DNA of 64,000 bases from Achromobacter xylosoxidans A8 (GTDB taxonomy: Bacteria; Pseudomonadota; Gammaproteobacteria; Burkholderiales; Burkholderiaceae_B). The notes beneath the pieces are model-generated. The model saw only the letters and a program-made list of their open reading frames with translations, was not told where the DNA came from and did not search any database. This document shows positions 24,968 through 33,309 of the stretch, piece after piece. Within the stretch, counting starts at the first letter, position 1. Every line of letters starts with the position of its first letter. The translations under genes were made by a program, and so were the position numbers. The stretch spans positions 2,418,001 to 2,482,000 of the forward strand of contig NC_014640.1 in the NCBI RefSeq assembly GCF_000165835.1, given 5' to 3'.

Positions 24968-25222
24968 ATGGGCGCGTGGCCACAGCGTCATATCGATGGG
25001 TTCGAAGTGGAATGCCAGGTCATCCGGCTGGACACAGGCGTGCTGGCGATCGAGGTTGCCGTGTGCCGGAAGGCGGAGGGCGAACTGGAGCGGCGCTGGT
25101 CGTTGCCGCGCTTCGTCACCTTCGAGGATCCGGGGATTGCGAGACGCCATGCCGAACTGGTGCTGTCCGGCATCGTGTCGGTGGACGAGTCCACCGGCGA
25201 ACCGCGCTACGGGATCCTGTAG
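24968..25222 (+). CDS. 84-aa hypothetical protein
   Basis: It starts at ATG 24968, with AGGAGCGAGGA immediately upstream as ribosome binding site. The sequence has alternating polar and hydrophobic strands (HIDGFEVECQVIRLDTGVLAIEVAVCR) and a helix (PGIARRHAELVLSGIVSV), suggesting a small alpha/beta cytosolic protein. No family is recognised. It sits alone between an RpiR gene and a lipoprotein gene. Confidence 0.6.
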   Translation: MGAWPQRHIDGFEVECQVIRLDTGVLAIEVAVCRKAEGELERRWSLPRFVTFEDPGIARRHAELVLSGIVSVDESTGEPRYGIL

Positions 25223-25334
25223 CAGGGGTTGGGCATGCAGGCAGGTTTTGTTTCTTTTCACACAATCGTGTGCTTTGCGCTGGCCGATTTGCCCGGTACA
25301 GTGGTAGAGGGTGACAACAAAAAAGGAGAGTTCC

Positions 25335-25928
25335 ATGTTTGATACTTTTCCTGTCTTGCGTCGCGCCGGCCTGGCTGCCGCGGCGATCGGTGTGGCCGGC
25401 CTGATGTTCACGGGTTGCACCACTACCAGTCCCAAATCCTCCGCAACCGCCACTGAACAGCGCCAGTCCCTGAACAGCGCGGCCGAGGCCACGCTGGGCA
25501 AGCTTTATCAAGCCTCGCCCCAGTCCAGGGAACTGGTCGCGCGTGCCCGCGGCGTGCTGATCTTTCCCGACGTGTTGAGTGGCAGCTTCATCATCGGCGC
25601 CGAGCACGGCAAGGGCGTGCTGCACGTGGGCGGCTCCACCGCCGGCTACTACAGCACCACCGCGGGTTCGGTCGGCTTCCAGGCTGGCGCGCAGTCCAAG
25701 GCGATGGTGCTGCTGTTCATGACGGACGAGGCGCTGAGCAAGTTCCGCAATAGCAGCGGCTGGACCGTGGGCGCCGACGCCACGGTGGCCGTCGTCAATA
25801 TCGGCGCCAACGGCCGCATCGACACGAATACGGCGCAGCAGCCCATCGTCGGTTTCGTAATGAACAACGGCGGCCTGATGGCGGGCGTATCCCTGGCCGG
25901 CACCAAGATCTCCAAGCTGGATCTTTGA
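25335..25928 (+). CDS. SYLF-domain (Ysc84-like) lipoprotein
   Basis: 197 residues from ATG 25335, with AAAGGAGAG upstream. The signal peptide ends in a lipobox LMFTGC (Cys near 28), so it should be lipidated in the periplasm. The body matches the SYLF lipid-binding domain: ARGVLIFPDVLSGSFIIGAEHGKGVL, GSVGFQAGAQSKAMVLLFMTDEAL and the C-terminal GLMAGVSLAGTKISKL. The domain is known to bind phosphoinositides in eukaryotes; its bacterial role is unsettled. A strong terminator follows. Confidence 0.9.
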   Translation: MFDTFPVLRRAGLAAAAIGVAGLMFTGCTTTSPKSSATATEQRQSLNSAAEATLGKLYQASPQSRELVARARGVLIFPDVLSGSFIIGAEHGKGVLHVGGSTAGYYSTTAGSVGFQAGAQSKAMVLLFMTDEALSKFRNSSGWTVGADATVAVVNIGANGRIDTNTAQQPIVGFVMNNGGLMAGVSLAGTKISKLDL

Positions 25929-25944
25929 GCCTGCCGGCAAGGCA

Positions 25945-25981
25945 AAACGCCGCGGATGTTTTCCGCGGCGTTTTTGTTTTT
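25945..25981 (+). terminator. rho-independent terminator of the SYLF lipoprotein gene
   Basis: AACGCCGCGGA (25946-25956) pairs with TCCGCGGCGTT (25962-25972), followed by TTTGTTTTT. It starts 17 bases after the stop codon and 26 bases before the end of the opposing small gene. Confidence 0.9.
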
Positions 25982-25997
25982 ACGCGTCGTCAGCGTT

Positions 25998-26231
25998 TCA
26001 GCCCATCAGGGAGTCGCCGTTGTTGCGCACCGCGCTCTCGCGCTGCATCTCGGCAGCTTCGATGGCCGGGTCCAGGCCGCGCCAGCGCCTGATGGGGCCG
26101 CGGTCCTGCTCGGGCTCCCAGCCGAGCATGCCGTAGCGTGTGATTTCGGTTTCACCGGTTTCGAATTCCACTTCGAAGTAGCCCTGACGATCGGGTAGCG
26201 TGCCGCCGGGGAACCAGTCGGTTTCAGGCAT
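25998..26231 (-). CDS. 77-aa hypothetical protein
   Basis: An acidic 77-residue protein (MPETDWFPGGTLPDRQG...) with AAGGAGAACACC before the ATG. The middle part FEVEFETGETEITRYGMLGWEPEQ suggests a few beta strands. There is no signal peptide or membrane segment, and no family is recognised. It may be co-transcribed after the Lrp gene 108 bases upstream on the same strand. Confidence 0.55.
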   Translation of the reverse strand: MPETDWFPGGTLPDRQGYFEVEFETGETEITRYGMLGWEPEQDRGPIRRWRGLDPAIEAAEMQRESAVRNNGDSLMG

Positions 26232-26339
26232 GGTGTTCTCCTTGCTAGGCGATGGGAGGGGCGCTGGCGCGGGCGCGCAGCCCGCGCGGCGCCTTCATTG
26301 TGGAGGGGCGCCGGGGATCCTGCAAGTTGCTGCGGGGCT

Positions 26340-26810
26340 TCACGCCAGCGGGACCGCGGTGGTGTAGAGCACCTGCTTCAACGCAAAGCTGGAGCGGATG
26401 CTGGCCACGCCGGGGATGCGGGTGATGTGTTCGACGATCAGCCGCTCCAGTGCGTCCACGTCCGGCACCAGGGCGCGGATCAGGTAGTCGGCGTCGCCCG
26501 ACATCAGGTAGCACTCCATGATTTCCGGCAGGACGGCGATCTCGCGTTCGAACACGTCCAGCGCCGCTTTGCGCTGCTTGTCCAGCGAGATCTGGATGAA
26601 CACGTTGACCTTCAGGCCCAGCTTGCGGGCGTTCAACAGCGTGACGCGGCGGTCGATCAGGCCTTCGGTCTCGAGCCGGCGCACCCGCGCCAGACAGGGC
26701 GAGGCGGACAGGTTCACGCGCGCGGCGAGCTCGACATTAGTCAGCCGCGCATCGCGCTGGAGTTCGTTGAGGATACGGATGTCAGTGGCATCCAGGTTGA
26801 TTTCCGGCAT
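26340..26810 (-). CDS. Lrp/AsnC-family transcriptional regulator
   Basis: 156 residues: N-terminal HTH ([47 protein letters not shown]) and C-terminal RAM ligand-binding domain ([32 protein letters not shown]). Lrp proteins bind amino acids and often govern amino-acid exporters. It is divergent from an EamA-type exporter gene, its likely target. The 160-bp gap contains the dyad TTTGGC-N6-GCCAAA at 26920-26937. Confidence 0.93.
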   Translation of the reverse strand: MPEINLDATDIRILNELQRDARLTNVELAARVNLSASPCLARVRRLETEGLIDRRVTLLNARKLGLKVNVFIQISLDKQRKAALDVFEREIAVLPEIMECYLMSGDADYLIRALVPDVDALERLIVEHITRIPGVASIRSSFALKQVLYTTAVPLA

Positions 26811-26919
26811 AAGTCACCCAGTTATGGTCATTCGGCAATCCATCCGTGCTGAGTATGACGGGTAATGCGATCGAATGCAGTTAAATATGCTGGGGTTTAC
26901 CCTATAGACTATTCCCTCG

Positions 26920-26937
26920 TTTGGCAATTGGGCCAAA
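26920..26937. promoter_or_regulatory. dyad in the Lrp/EamA divergent region
   Basis: TTTGGC (26920-26925) and GCCAAA (26932-26937) form a six-base inverted repeat with a six-base centre, 34 bases before the transporter start. It is a candidate site for the adjacent Lrp-type regulator; nothing else supports it. Confidence 0.3.
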
Positions 26938-26970
26938 ACACGGAATATTCAAGCGGTAGATTGGGCAGTA

Positions 26971-27882
26971 ATGAGTCAGCAGAGCACGTGGGGCAGGTTT
27001 TTGCCGCTGGTCGGCGCGGTAGCCATCTGGGGAGGCAATTGGCCCGTCATGAAGCTGGGGCTGACGCACATGAGCCCGCTCTGGTTGGCCGCCAGCCGCT
27101 TCGGCTCGGCTGCGCTGATCAGCGCGCTGGTGCTGGGCATGCTGGGCCGTCTGCGTCTGCCCACGCGGCAGGAATGGCCGCTGGTGGCAGGCGTGGCGCT
27201 GTTGCAGATGGGCGCGTTCACCGCGCTGGCGCTGTGGGCCCTGCAATACGTGGCGCCGGGACGCGCGTCGGTCATCGCCTATGCCACTTCCATCTGGGTC
27301 ATTCCGCTGTCCTCGCTGATCCTGAAGGAACGCCTGTCGCTGGCCCAATGGCTGGCGACGGCGCTCAGCTATGCCGGCATCGTCGTCATCGTCGCGCCCG
27401 CGTTCAGTCCCTGGCAGGCGCACACGGTGATCGGGCTGGCGATGCTGCTGGGCGCCTCCTTCGCCTGGGCCTGCAACATCATCCAACTGCGTGGCAACCG
27501 GCATATCCGCCTGGGCGCGGACATGATTCCTTGGCAGACCGCCATCGCGGCGCTGCCGCTGGCCGCGCTGGCGTGGCTGCGCGATGGCGCGCCTGTCTTT
27601 CTGGCCGAGCCGCAAGCATGGCCCGTGATCCTGTACACCGGCCCGCTGGCCACCGCGCTGACCTTCATCGTGGTGCTGGGCATGACGCAGAAGATGCCGC
27701 CGGTGGCGACGTCGATCGCCATGCTCTGCGTGCCGGTGATCGGGCTGATCGTGTCGTCGCTGGTGTTCCAGGAGCGCATCTCGGCCGATCTCGCGCTGGG
27801 ACTGGCCCTGATCGGCGCCAGCGTGGCGGCCTCGGCCGCGGCGACGCGCCTGAAGCGGCCGCTGGCGCTGCGCCCCTCGTAG
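26971..27882 (+). CDS. EamA/DMT-family transporter
   Basis: 303 residues with ten predicted transmembrane helices arranged as two EamA repeats (about 10-145 and 155-295). AIWGGNWPVMKLGL at the start and the later VAPGRASVIAYATSIWVIPLSSLILKERLS are typical of drug/metabolite exporters, including amino-acid exporters such as RhtA and YdcZ-type relatives. An Lrp regulator is divergent, so export of an amino acid is a reasonable guess. The stop is about 100 bases before the TauE gene. Confidence 0.9.
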   Translation: MSQQSTWGRFLPLVGAVAIWGGNWPVMKLGLTHMSPLWLAASRFGSAALISALVLGMLGRLRLPTRQEWPLVAGVALLQMGAFTALALWALQYVAPGRASVIAYATSIWVIPLSSLILKERLSLAQWLATALSYAGIVVIVAPAFSPWQAHTVIGLAMLLGASFAWACNIIQLRGNRHIRLGADMIPWQTAIAALPLAALAWLRDGAPVFLAEPQAWPVILYTGPLATALTFIVVLGMTQKMPPVATSIAMLCVPVIGLIVSSLVFQERISADLALGLALIGASVAASAAATRLKRPLALRPS

Positions 27883-27988
27883 CCGTAGTCCATGCAGGCG
27901 CGCCCGGCCACGGGACGGAATAGCTGCGCGTTCTAGAATGTCGTGCGCCGGGACCGGTCCCGGCCTCTCTTGCAGGCGTGCGGCGGAT

Positions 27989-28735
27989 ATGGATTCCTTA
28001 TATGTGCTGGTCGCGGCGGGCGCCATGGCCGCCGGTTTCGTGCAGGGCCTGTCGGGCTTCGGCTTCGGCATGGTGGCCATGTCGTTCTGGGCCTGGACGA
28101 TAGATCCGAAGCTCGCCGCCGCCATGGTGGTGTTCGGCTCGCTGACCGGACAATTGCTGGCCGCGTTCAGCGTGCGCCGCGGTTTCGCAATGGCGCAACT
28201 GCTGCCCTTCGTGGCGGGCGGACTGCTGGGCATTCCGCTGGGCGTCAAACTGCTGCCGTACCTGGATCCGCTGATGTTCAAGGCGCTGGTCGGCGGACTG
28301 CTGGCGGTCTGGTGCCCCGTCATGCTGTTCGCGACGCGCTTGCCGCCCGTCACCGCAGGCGGACGATTCGCCGACGGCGTAGTGGGCGCGATGGGCGGCG
28401 TCATGGGCGGTATAGGCGGATTCACTGGCGTCATTCCGACCCTGTGGTGCACCTTGCGCCGCTTCGACCGCGACGTGCAGCGCGCGGTGATCCAGAACTT
28501 CAATCTGTCGATGCTGGTCGTGACGATGGCGAGCTACGTCTACACCGGCGTGGTCACGCGCGACATGCTGCCGCTGTTCGCGGTGATCTTGCCGGCGATG
28601 CTGGTGCCGACCTTATTGGGCACGCGCGTGTATGTGGGCATCAGCGACCTGGCGTTCCGCCGCATCGTGCTGGGCCTGCTCACCGTCTCGGGCGTGGCGC
28701 TGCTGGCGTCATCGCTGCCCGGCCTGCTGGCCTAG
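27989..28735 (+). CDS. TauE/SafE-family sulfite/anion permease
   Basis: 248 residues from ATG 27989, with seven to eight hydrophobic helices. The family repeat is visible as GFVQGLSGFGFGMVAMSFWAWTIDP near the start and GVMGGIGGFTGVIPTLW in the middle. TauE/SafE proteins move sulfite, sulfoacetate or other small organic anions across the inner membrane. No sulfonate gene lies beside it, so the substrate is open. Upstream in-frame residues are Arg/Cys-rich and not membrane-like, hence the chosen start. Confidence 0.9.
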   Translation: MDSLYVLVAAGAMAAGFVQGLSGFGFGMVAMSFWAWTIDPKLAAAMVVFGSLTGQLLAAFSVRRGFAMAQLLPFVAGGLLGIPLGVKLLPYLDPLMFKALVGGLLAVWCPVMLFATRLPPVTAGGRFADGVVGAMGGVMGGIGGFTGVIPTLWCTLRRFDRDVQRAVIQNFNLSMLVVTMASYVYTGVVTRDMLPLFAVILPAMLVPTLLGTRVYVGISDLAFRRIVLGLLTVSGVALLASSLPGLLA

Positions 28736-28805
28736 CGTTCTTTACCGGTCACCAGGACGGGCCTGGCGACATGCTATCGTTGGGTATTCAAGAGAGAATC
28801 ACCGC

Positions 28806-29030
28806 ATGGCATTGCACCGTTTCGAGAAAGGCGAGTTGGGACATTGGCTGCGCGTCGTGGCCGACAATGGCGAGCCCGGCGCTGCCCAGACTGAAGTGCC
28901 CGCGCACGTGGCGCAGGCGCTGGAGACGTTGCGTTGCATTGAAGCCGGCGCCGACGGCCGCTGGCTCATCACCGACAAGGGCAAGCTCTCCCTGCGCATG
29001 GAAGAGCCTGGCGCGATCCATTTGCGATAG
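28806..29030 (+). CDS. 74-aa hypothetical protein
   Basis: A small soluble protein (MALHRFEKGELGHWLRVVADNGEPG...) with strong codon usage like its neighbours. ADGRWLITDKGKLSLRMEE suggests a beta-rich end. No signal, membrane helix or known domain. It starts 70 bases after the TauE stop and is followed by a 349-bp gap. Confidence 0.55.
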   Translation: MALHRFEKGELGHWLRVVADNGEPGAAQTEVPAHVAQALETLRCIEAGADGRWLITDKGKLSLRMEEPGAIHLR

Positions 29031-29282
29031 CGCCGCGCAGTGCGCGCCGGCTGCAGAATCCGATAATGTCGACAGGCGCTGCGGCGCAGGCCCGCGTGCC
29101 GCGTTTCGCTGCGTCTTGATCGTTTGGCTTACGAAAATCCCACACAATTTGCGAATGTTTTCGCAGTATGTCGCAGCTTCGCGAGTATTCCGGGGGCGCT
29201 ACGGGAATTTCCTGAGACGGAATGCGCGATTTGGCTGCTTTTCGACGTATCGCGGGCGTCGAGTCGCCAGTAAGATGAACTT

Positions 29283-29353
29283 GCGTGACGTTTGCAGGTC
29301 TATTCATTTGCGCGGGAATCCTGCTCCCGCAACGTCACGCGTGGTTCACGCGT
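29283..29353 (+). promoter_or_regulatory. structured leader with two competing hairpins
   Basis: GCGTGACGTT (29283-29292) pairs with AACGTCACGC (29331-29340), enclosing GCGGGA (29312-29317) / TCCCGC (29325-29330). A second hairpin, ACGCGTG (29337-29343) / CACGCGT (29347-29353), uses part of the first stem, so the two exclude each other. They end 27 bases before a 70-aa gene. The rest of 29031-29379 shows no gene. Confidence 0.45.
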
Positions 29354-29379
29354 TTAGGTAACCGACTGGGAGGTAGCAC

Positions 29380-29592
29380 ATGCAGCATCGTGACCAGGAA
29401 GTTCTGATCGACGTTTCCACAGCGGCCATGGATACCGGCGGATATGGCGTACTGCTGACGGTTACGGCCGAGGGCGGCACCGAAGTGGATGCCGCGTTTT
29501 CCCACTTGGGCAACTGCGCTTCGTTGGACGAAGCACGCGATCGCGCGGAAGTATTCGCGCAGAACTGGGTAGAGGAAAACATCTTCCGATAG
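29380..29592 (+). CDS. 70-aa hypothetical protein
   Basis: GGGAGG lies seven bases before the ATG. The acidic protein (MQHRDQEVLIDVSTAAMDTGGYGVLLTVTAEGG...) has a beta-hairpin-like first half and a helical end (SLDEARDRAEVFAQNWVEENIF). No domain is recognised. Its leader at 29283-29353 can form competing hairpins, so its expression may be conditionally controlled. Confidence 0.6.
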   Translation: MQHRDQEVLIDVSTAAMDTGGYGVLLTVTAEGGTEVDAAFSHLGNCASLDEARDRAEVFAQNWVEENIFR

Positions 29593-29740
29593 GGCGCTAC
29601 GCCCTGGACGGAGCTGATTGGCAGGACCGGTCTGTGTGCGCATGACGCTTCGGAGAATACTCAACGGTTTGCGGCGAAAATTTCGGTTATCGTTGCTGCT
29701 CCAAAATCTGGGGCCCTTATTGGGTATGCGCCGTTCCAAG

Positions 29741-30847
29741 ATGACTGCCGCACAGACCAACTCTTCACTTGCGGAACACATCCGCGCATTACGCCACCAT
29801 TTTGATTCCGTTGTCCTGCCCCTCTGGATGGGGCAGGGTTTCAATGGCGCGCTCGGTCTGCCTTTTGAATCGCTGGACGCGGCCACTGGCGCTGCGCTGC
29901 CGGTTGAGCGCTACCGCGCCATGGCTTGCGCGCGTCAGCTCTACGTATTTTCAGAAGCGCCGGGCGCCGCCGCTGGCGCGCATGCGGACCTGCTGTTCGA
30001 GTCGCTGCGGCGGGTGTTCCGCGACGAGGTCCATGGCGGTTGGCGCTACAGCGTGGATGCCGAGGCGCGTCCGCTGGACGAAACGCAGGACCTATACACC
30101 CACGCCTTTATCGTGCTGGCTTGCGCGGCCTATTTCCGCCGCAGCCGCAACGCGGATGCGCGCAAGCTCATGCTGGCCACGTCCTCGACCATCGAGGCGC
30201 GTTTCAAGACCGCCGATGGGCTGTATCACGCCGCGCTCAGCGCGGACCTGAGCCAGCCGCTGCGCGCGCCCGCGCAGAATCCCATGATGCATCTGACCGA
30301 GGCGTATCTGGCGGCAGCCCAGGTCGCGGAGCCGGCGCTGTACGCGCAGCGCCTGCGCGGCCTGGCGCAAGGCATCAGCCAATTCTTTGTACATGCGGCC
30401 TCGCAATGCATTTCGGAAGCGCGGCAAGGCACGGCCGGGAACCGGCTGGAGCCCGGGCATCAGTTCGAATGGCTGTCGCTGGTGCATGGCTCGGCCGAGG
30501 TGTTCGACGGCCTGGACCTGGCGGAATCACTGCCGCGCGCCGTGCGCTGGTCGCGCCGCCATGGCGTGGACGCGGGCGGAGTGGTGGCATCGCTGGACGA
30601 GTCTGGCGCCGTGATCGACGACACGCGCCGGATTTGGGCGCAGACCGAGTATCTGCGGGTACTCGGCGTGCTGGGCGACCTGCCCGCGCTGGAGGCCGGT
30701 TTGGCCCTGTTCCGAACGCGTTTCCTGCACGCGGGCGGTTGGTACGAATGTCTGGATGCGGAAGGAACGGTGGTGCGCGCGGACATGCCTTCGACCTCGC
30801 CGTACCACCTGGCGACCTGCCTGTCAGCCATGCCGACCGTTGTTTAA
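29741..30847 (+). CDS. AGE-family (N-acylglucosamine 2-epimerase-like) sugar isomerase
   Basis: 368 residues from MTAAQTNSS; starts further upstream add an unrelated basic stretch. It is an alpha/alpha-barrel protein: YRAMACARQLYVFSEA, LYTHAFIVLACAAY, NPMMHLTEAYLAA, GHQFEWLSLV (catalytic-type His) and RIWAQTEYLRVL, then TSPYHLATC near the end. These match the AGE/YihS/mannose-isomerase family, which interconverts aldoses and ketoses or epimerises N-acetylglucosamine. The exact sugar is unclear. No sugar operon adjoins it. Confidence 0.87.
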   Translation: MTAAQTNSSLAEHIRALRHHFDSVVLPLWMGQGFNGALGLPFESLDAATGAALPVERYRAMACARQLYVFSEAPGAAAGAHADLLFESLRRVFRDEVHGGWRYSVDAEARPLDETQDLYTHAFIVLACAAYFRRSRNADARKLMLATSSTIEARFKTADGLYHAALSADLSQPLRAPAQNPMMHLTEAYLAAAQVAEPALYAQRLRGLAQGISQFFVHAASQCISEARQGTAGNRLEPGHQFEWLSLVHGSAEVFDGLDLAESLPRAVRWSRRHGVDAGGVVASLDESGAVIDDTRRIWAQTEYLRVLGVLGDLPALEAGLALFRTRFLHAGGWYECLDAEGTVVRADMPSTSPYHLATCLSAMPTVV

Positions 30848-30950
30848 TTGTGGCGTTAACAATTATTTTTGGATTTACCGTCACATATCGATAGAAAAGT
30901 ATTGGTGAAATCCCTTACAATTTGGTTACTATGTTTGTAGGGAAGCATCA

Positions 30951-31166
30951 ATGAGCGTTATGTGCCTGGCTTGCCAACGCATTAACCCGGGGCTTGCTGG
31001 CGTTGCGCCGCATGCCCATCTGGGGCATCAAGGCTTTACCAATCCGACGCAGAAGGGCCGTGAGGAAAGCCGTGAAGATCATTTCCGCTGCCTGAGTTGC
31101 GGCGCGAAATGGCTGCGCGAGACCGACAAGTGGGGCGTGGACCTGGGGTTCAAGCTCGCGCCTTGA
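30951..31166 (+). CDS. 71-aa zinc-ribbon-like protein
   Basis: 71 residues with two CxxC pairs (MCLAC near 4-8 and RCLSC near 46-50), the layout of a small zinc ribbon, plus several histidines between them. GFTNPTQKGREESREDHFRC precedes the second pair. It should be a soluble zinc-binding protein of unknown target. A gap of 103 bases before it and a strong terminator after it make it a stand-alone gene. Confidence 0.65.
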   Translation: MSVMCLACQRINPGLAGVAPHAHLGHQGFTNPTQKGREESREDHFRCLSCGAKWLRETDKWGVDLGFKLAP

Positions 31167-31186
31167 GCATTCCGCCGCGTCATGTG

Positions 31187-31219
31187 AACGGGCTCCTCTG
31201 CAGGAGCCCGTTTTCGTTT
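31187..31219 (+). terminator. rho-independent terminator of the zinc-ribbon gene
   Basis: AACGGGCTCCT (31187-31197) pairs with AGGAGCCCGTT (31202-31212) around CTGC, then TTCGTTT. It starts 20 bases past the stop codon. Confidence 0.85.
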
Positions 31220-31272
31220 GGTAATAGTTGATCGCCGCCGCGCGAAACCGCATGTTTCGCGCAGCCGGACTT

Positions 31273-32205
31273 TCAGCCCGGGCCGGCGGCCAACACGTCC
31301 GGGTCTCGCCCGGCGGTCTCCAGCAACCACTGGCGGAAGCAGGCCAGCGCGTAATGGTCGCGGCGCTGGGCCGGGGCGCACAAGTGGTAGCCGCGGGCGA
31401 TGCGGATGGGCAGCTCGGGAAACGGAGCCGCCACGCGTCCGGCCTGCAGGTCGTCGCGGACCAGGCAACGCTGCAGGACGGCGATGCCCATGTCGGCCAT
31501 GACGGCGCGGACCAGGATGGAAACCTGGTCAAAGCCATTGGCCAGCTGGACCGAGGCGCGCGGCACGCCGGCGGCGCTCAGCCATTGCACCCAGTTGTCC
31601 ACGCCGTTCGAGTGATACAGCAACGGCTCCCCGAGCAGGCCCGCGGGCGTGTCCCAGAGCCCTTGCGCGCGTCGCGCCGCCAGCCGGCCGGGGTGGCATA
31701 TCACGACCATTTCCCGTCCGATCACATAGTCCGCCTGCCAACCCGGCCATTGCTCCGGCATGCCCGACAGGATGCTGGCGTCGGGCGTCGCGCCCGAAAA
31801 ATCCTCGTTGCGGCGATAGGCCGCGAAGCCTAGCTGGATATCGGGATGGCGCGCGTGAAAGTCGGACAGGCGTGGCACCAGCCAGGCGCTGGCCAGCGTC
31901 GGCACCGTGGACAGCGTCAGACGCAGGCGGCGGTCGTTGGCGCGCAATCCGGCGCTGAGCGCTTCGATTTCCTGCAATGGGCCCTGCGCGCCGTCGTACA
32001 GGCGGCGCCCGGTTTCGGTCAGGGTCAGGCCATGGGCGTTGCGATGCATCAGCGGTTGGCCGAAATGCGCTTCCAGGCGCGAGATGGCCCGACTGACGGC
32101 GCCCTGGGTGACACACAGGACCTCCGCGGCGCGGGTGAAGCTGCCCAGGCGTGCCGCCGTCACGAAGGCGTGCAGTTCGGACATGGAGGGCGAGTGCAGT
32201 CGCAT
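31273..32205 (-). CDS. LysR-family transcriptional regulator
   Basis: 310 residues: HTH SMSELHAFVTAARLGSFTRAAEVLCVTQGAVSRAISRLEAHFGQPL, linker helix and effector domain, with the QPLMHRNAHGLTLTETGRRLYDGA pattern of GcvA-type LysR proteins. It is divergent from a Bug receptor gene with 112 bases between, and so probably controls the Bug/formylglutamate amidohydrolase pair. A C-terminal tail after residue 295 is short and polar. Confidence 0.93.
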   Translation of the reverse strand: MRLHSPSMSELHAFVTAARLGSFTRAAEVLCVTQGAVSRAISRLEAHFGQPLMHRNAHGLTLTETGRRLYDGAQGPLQEIEALSAGLRANDRRLRLTLSTVPTLASAWLVPRLSDFHARHPDIQLGFAAYRRNEDFSGATPDASILSGMPEQWPGWQADYVIGREMVVICHPGRLAARRAQGLWDTPAGLLGEPLLYHSNGVDNWVQWLSAAGVPRASVQLANGFDQVSILVRAVMADMGIAVLQRCLVRDDLQAGRVAAPFPELPIRIARGYHLCAPAQRRDHYALACFRQWLLETAGRDPDVLAAGPG

Positions 32206-32317
32206 CTAGCATGACCATTGGTAATGAAGCCGTGCAATATAGTCGTTTGAAAGGGGACCGTAAAGTTCGGACACTGGCGGCCTTGTCGTTTGACCTTCAA
32301 CTTTCGGAGTCATCCCC

Positions 32318-33307
32318 ATGTCCCGCCGTCTTCTGGGCCGGTCCGCGCGCTTCGCGCTCGCCGGCATGTTTGCCACGCTGACCTTCGCCGGCATCGCCCA
32401 AGCCGCCGACTATCCCGCCCGCCCCATCAAGCTGGTGGTGCCGTTCGCCGCCGGCGGTTCGACCGACATCGTGGCGCGCCTGGTGGCCGAGTACGCCGGC
32501 CGCGACCTGAAGCAGACCATCGTGGTCGAGAACAAGGCCGGCGCCGGCGGTTCCATGGGCATGGAGCAGGTGGCGCGCGCCACGCCCGACGGCTACACCA
32601 TCGGCATGGCCACGATGAGCACGCACGGCTCGAACCCGGCCGTGTTCCGCAAGATGAACTACGACCCGGTGAAGGATTTCGTGCCGGTGGCCAATGTGGT
32701 CGCGGTGCCCAGCATCTTCGCGATCAACCCGGGCCTGCCGGCCAAGAACATGGCCGAATTCGTGGCTCTGGCCAAGAAGCAGCCGGAACGCTACAGCTTC
32801 GCCTCGCCGGGCGTGGGCTCGCTGGGCCACGTCAACATCGAGAACTTCATGATGCTGTCCGGCATCAAGCTGCTGCACGTGCCGTACCGCGGCGCGGGTC
32901 CGGCGCTCAATGACGTGATGGGCGGGCAGGTGGACGCGATCACCGACAACCTGTCCTCGACCCTGCCGCAGGTGCAGGGCGGCAAGCTGCGCGCGCTGGC
33001 CGTGCTGGGCGCCGAACGCTCCCCGCTGTTGCCCGACGTGCCGACCTACATCGAACTGGGCTACCCCGACATGGGCACGGGCGGCTGGTTCGGCCTGGTG
33101 GCGCCCGCTGGCACGCCGCCGGCCGTGATCGAACGCCTGAACAAGGCGGTGCGCGCCGCGCAGGATGATCCGGAATTCCGCAAGAAGGCCGAGGAAGTGG
33201 GTGGTACGCTGGTGCGCACCACGCCCCAGGAATTCGAGGCGCAGATCCAGCAGGCCCTGGCCCGTTACGCCAAGGTCGCCAAGACCGCCAACATTCAGGC
33301 TGATTGA
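32318..33307 (+). CDS. Bug-family tripartite tricarboxylate transporter receptor
   Basis: 329 residues. Signal peptide to about residue 28 (FAGIAQAAD), then YPARPIKLVVPFAAGGSTDIVARLVAEYAG, ENKAGAGGSMGMEQVARATPDGYTI, HVPYRGAGPALNDVMGGQVDAITDNL and PDVPTYIELGYPDMGTGGWFGLVAPAGTPPA, all classic Bug features. The formylglutamate amidohydrolase gene begins 3 bases after its stop. The ligand may be an N-formyl or acidic amino-acid derivative. Confidence 0.94.
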   Translation: MSRRLLGRSARFALAGMFATLTFAGIAQAADYPARPIKLVVPFAAGGSTDIVARLVAEYAGRDLKQTIVVENKAGAGGSMGMEQVARATPDGYTIGMATMSTHGSNPAVFRKMNYDPVKDFVPVANVVAVPSIFAINPGLPAKNMAEFVALAKKQPERYSFASPGVGSLGHVNIENFMMLSGIKLLHVPYRGAGPALNDVMGGQVDAITDNLSSTLPQVQGGKLRALAVLGAERSPLLPDVPTYIELGYPDMGTGGWFGLVAPAGTPPAVIERLNKAVRAAQDDPEFRKKAEEVGGTLVRTTPQEFEAQIQQALARYAKVAKTANIQAD

Positions 33308-33309
33308 CG

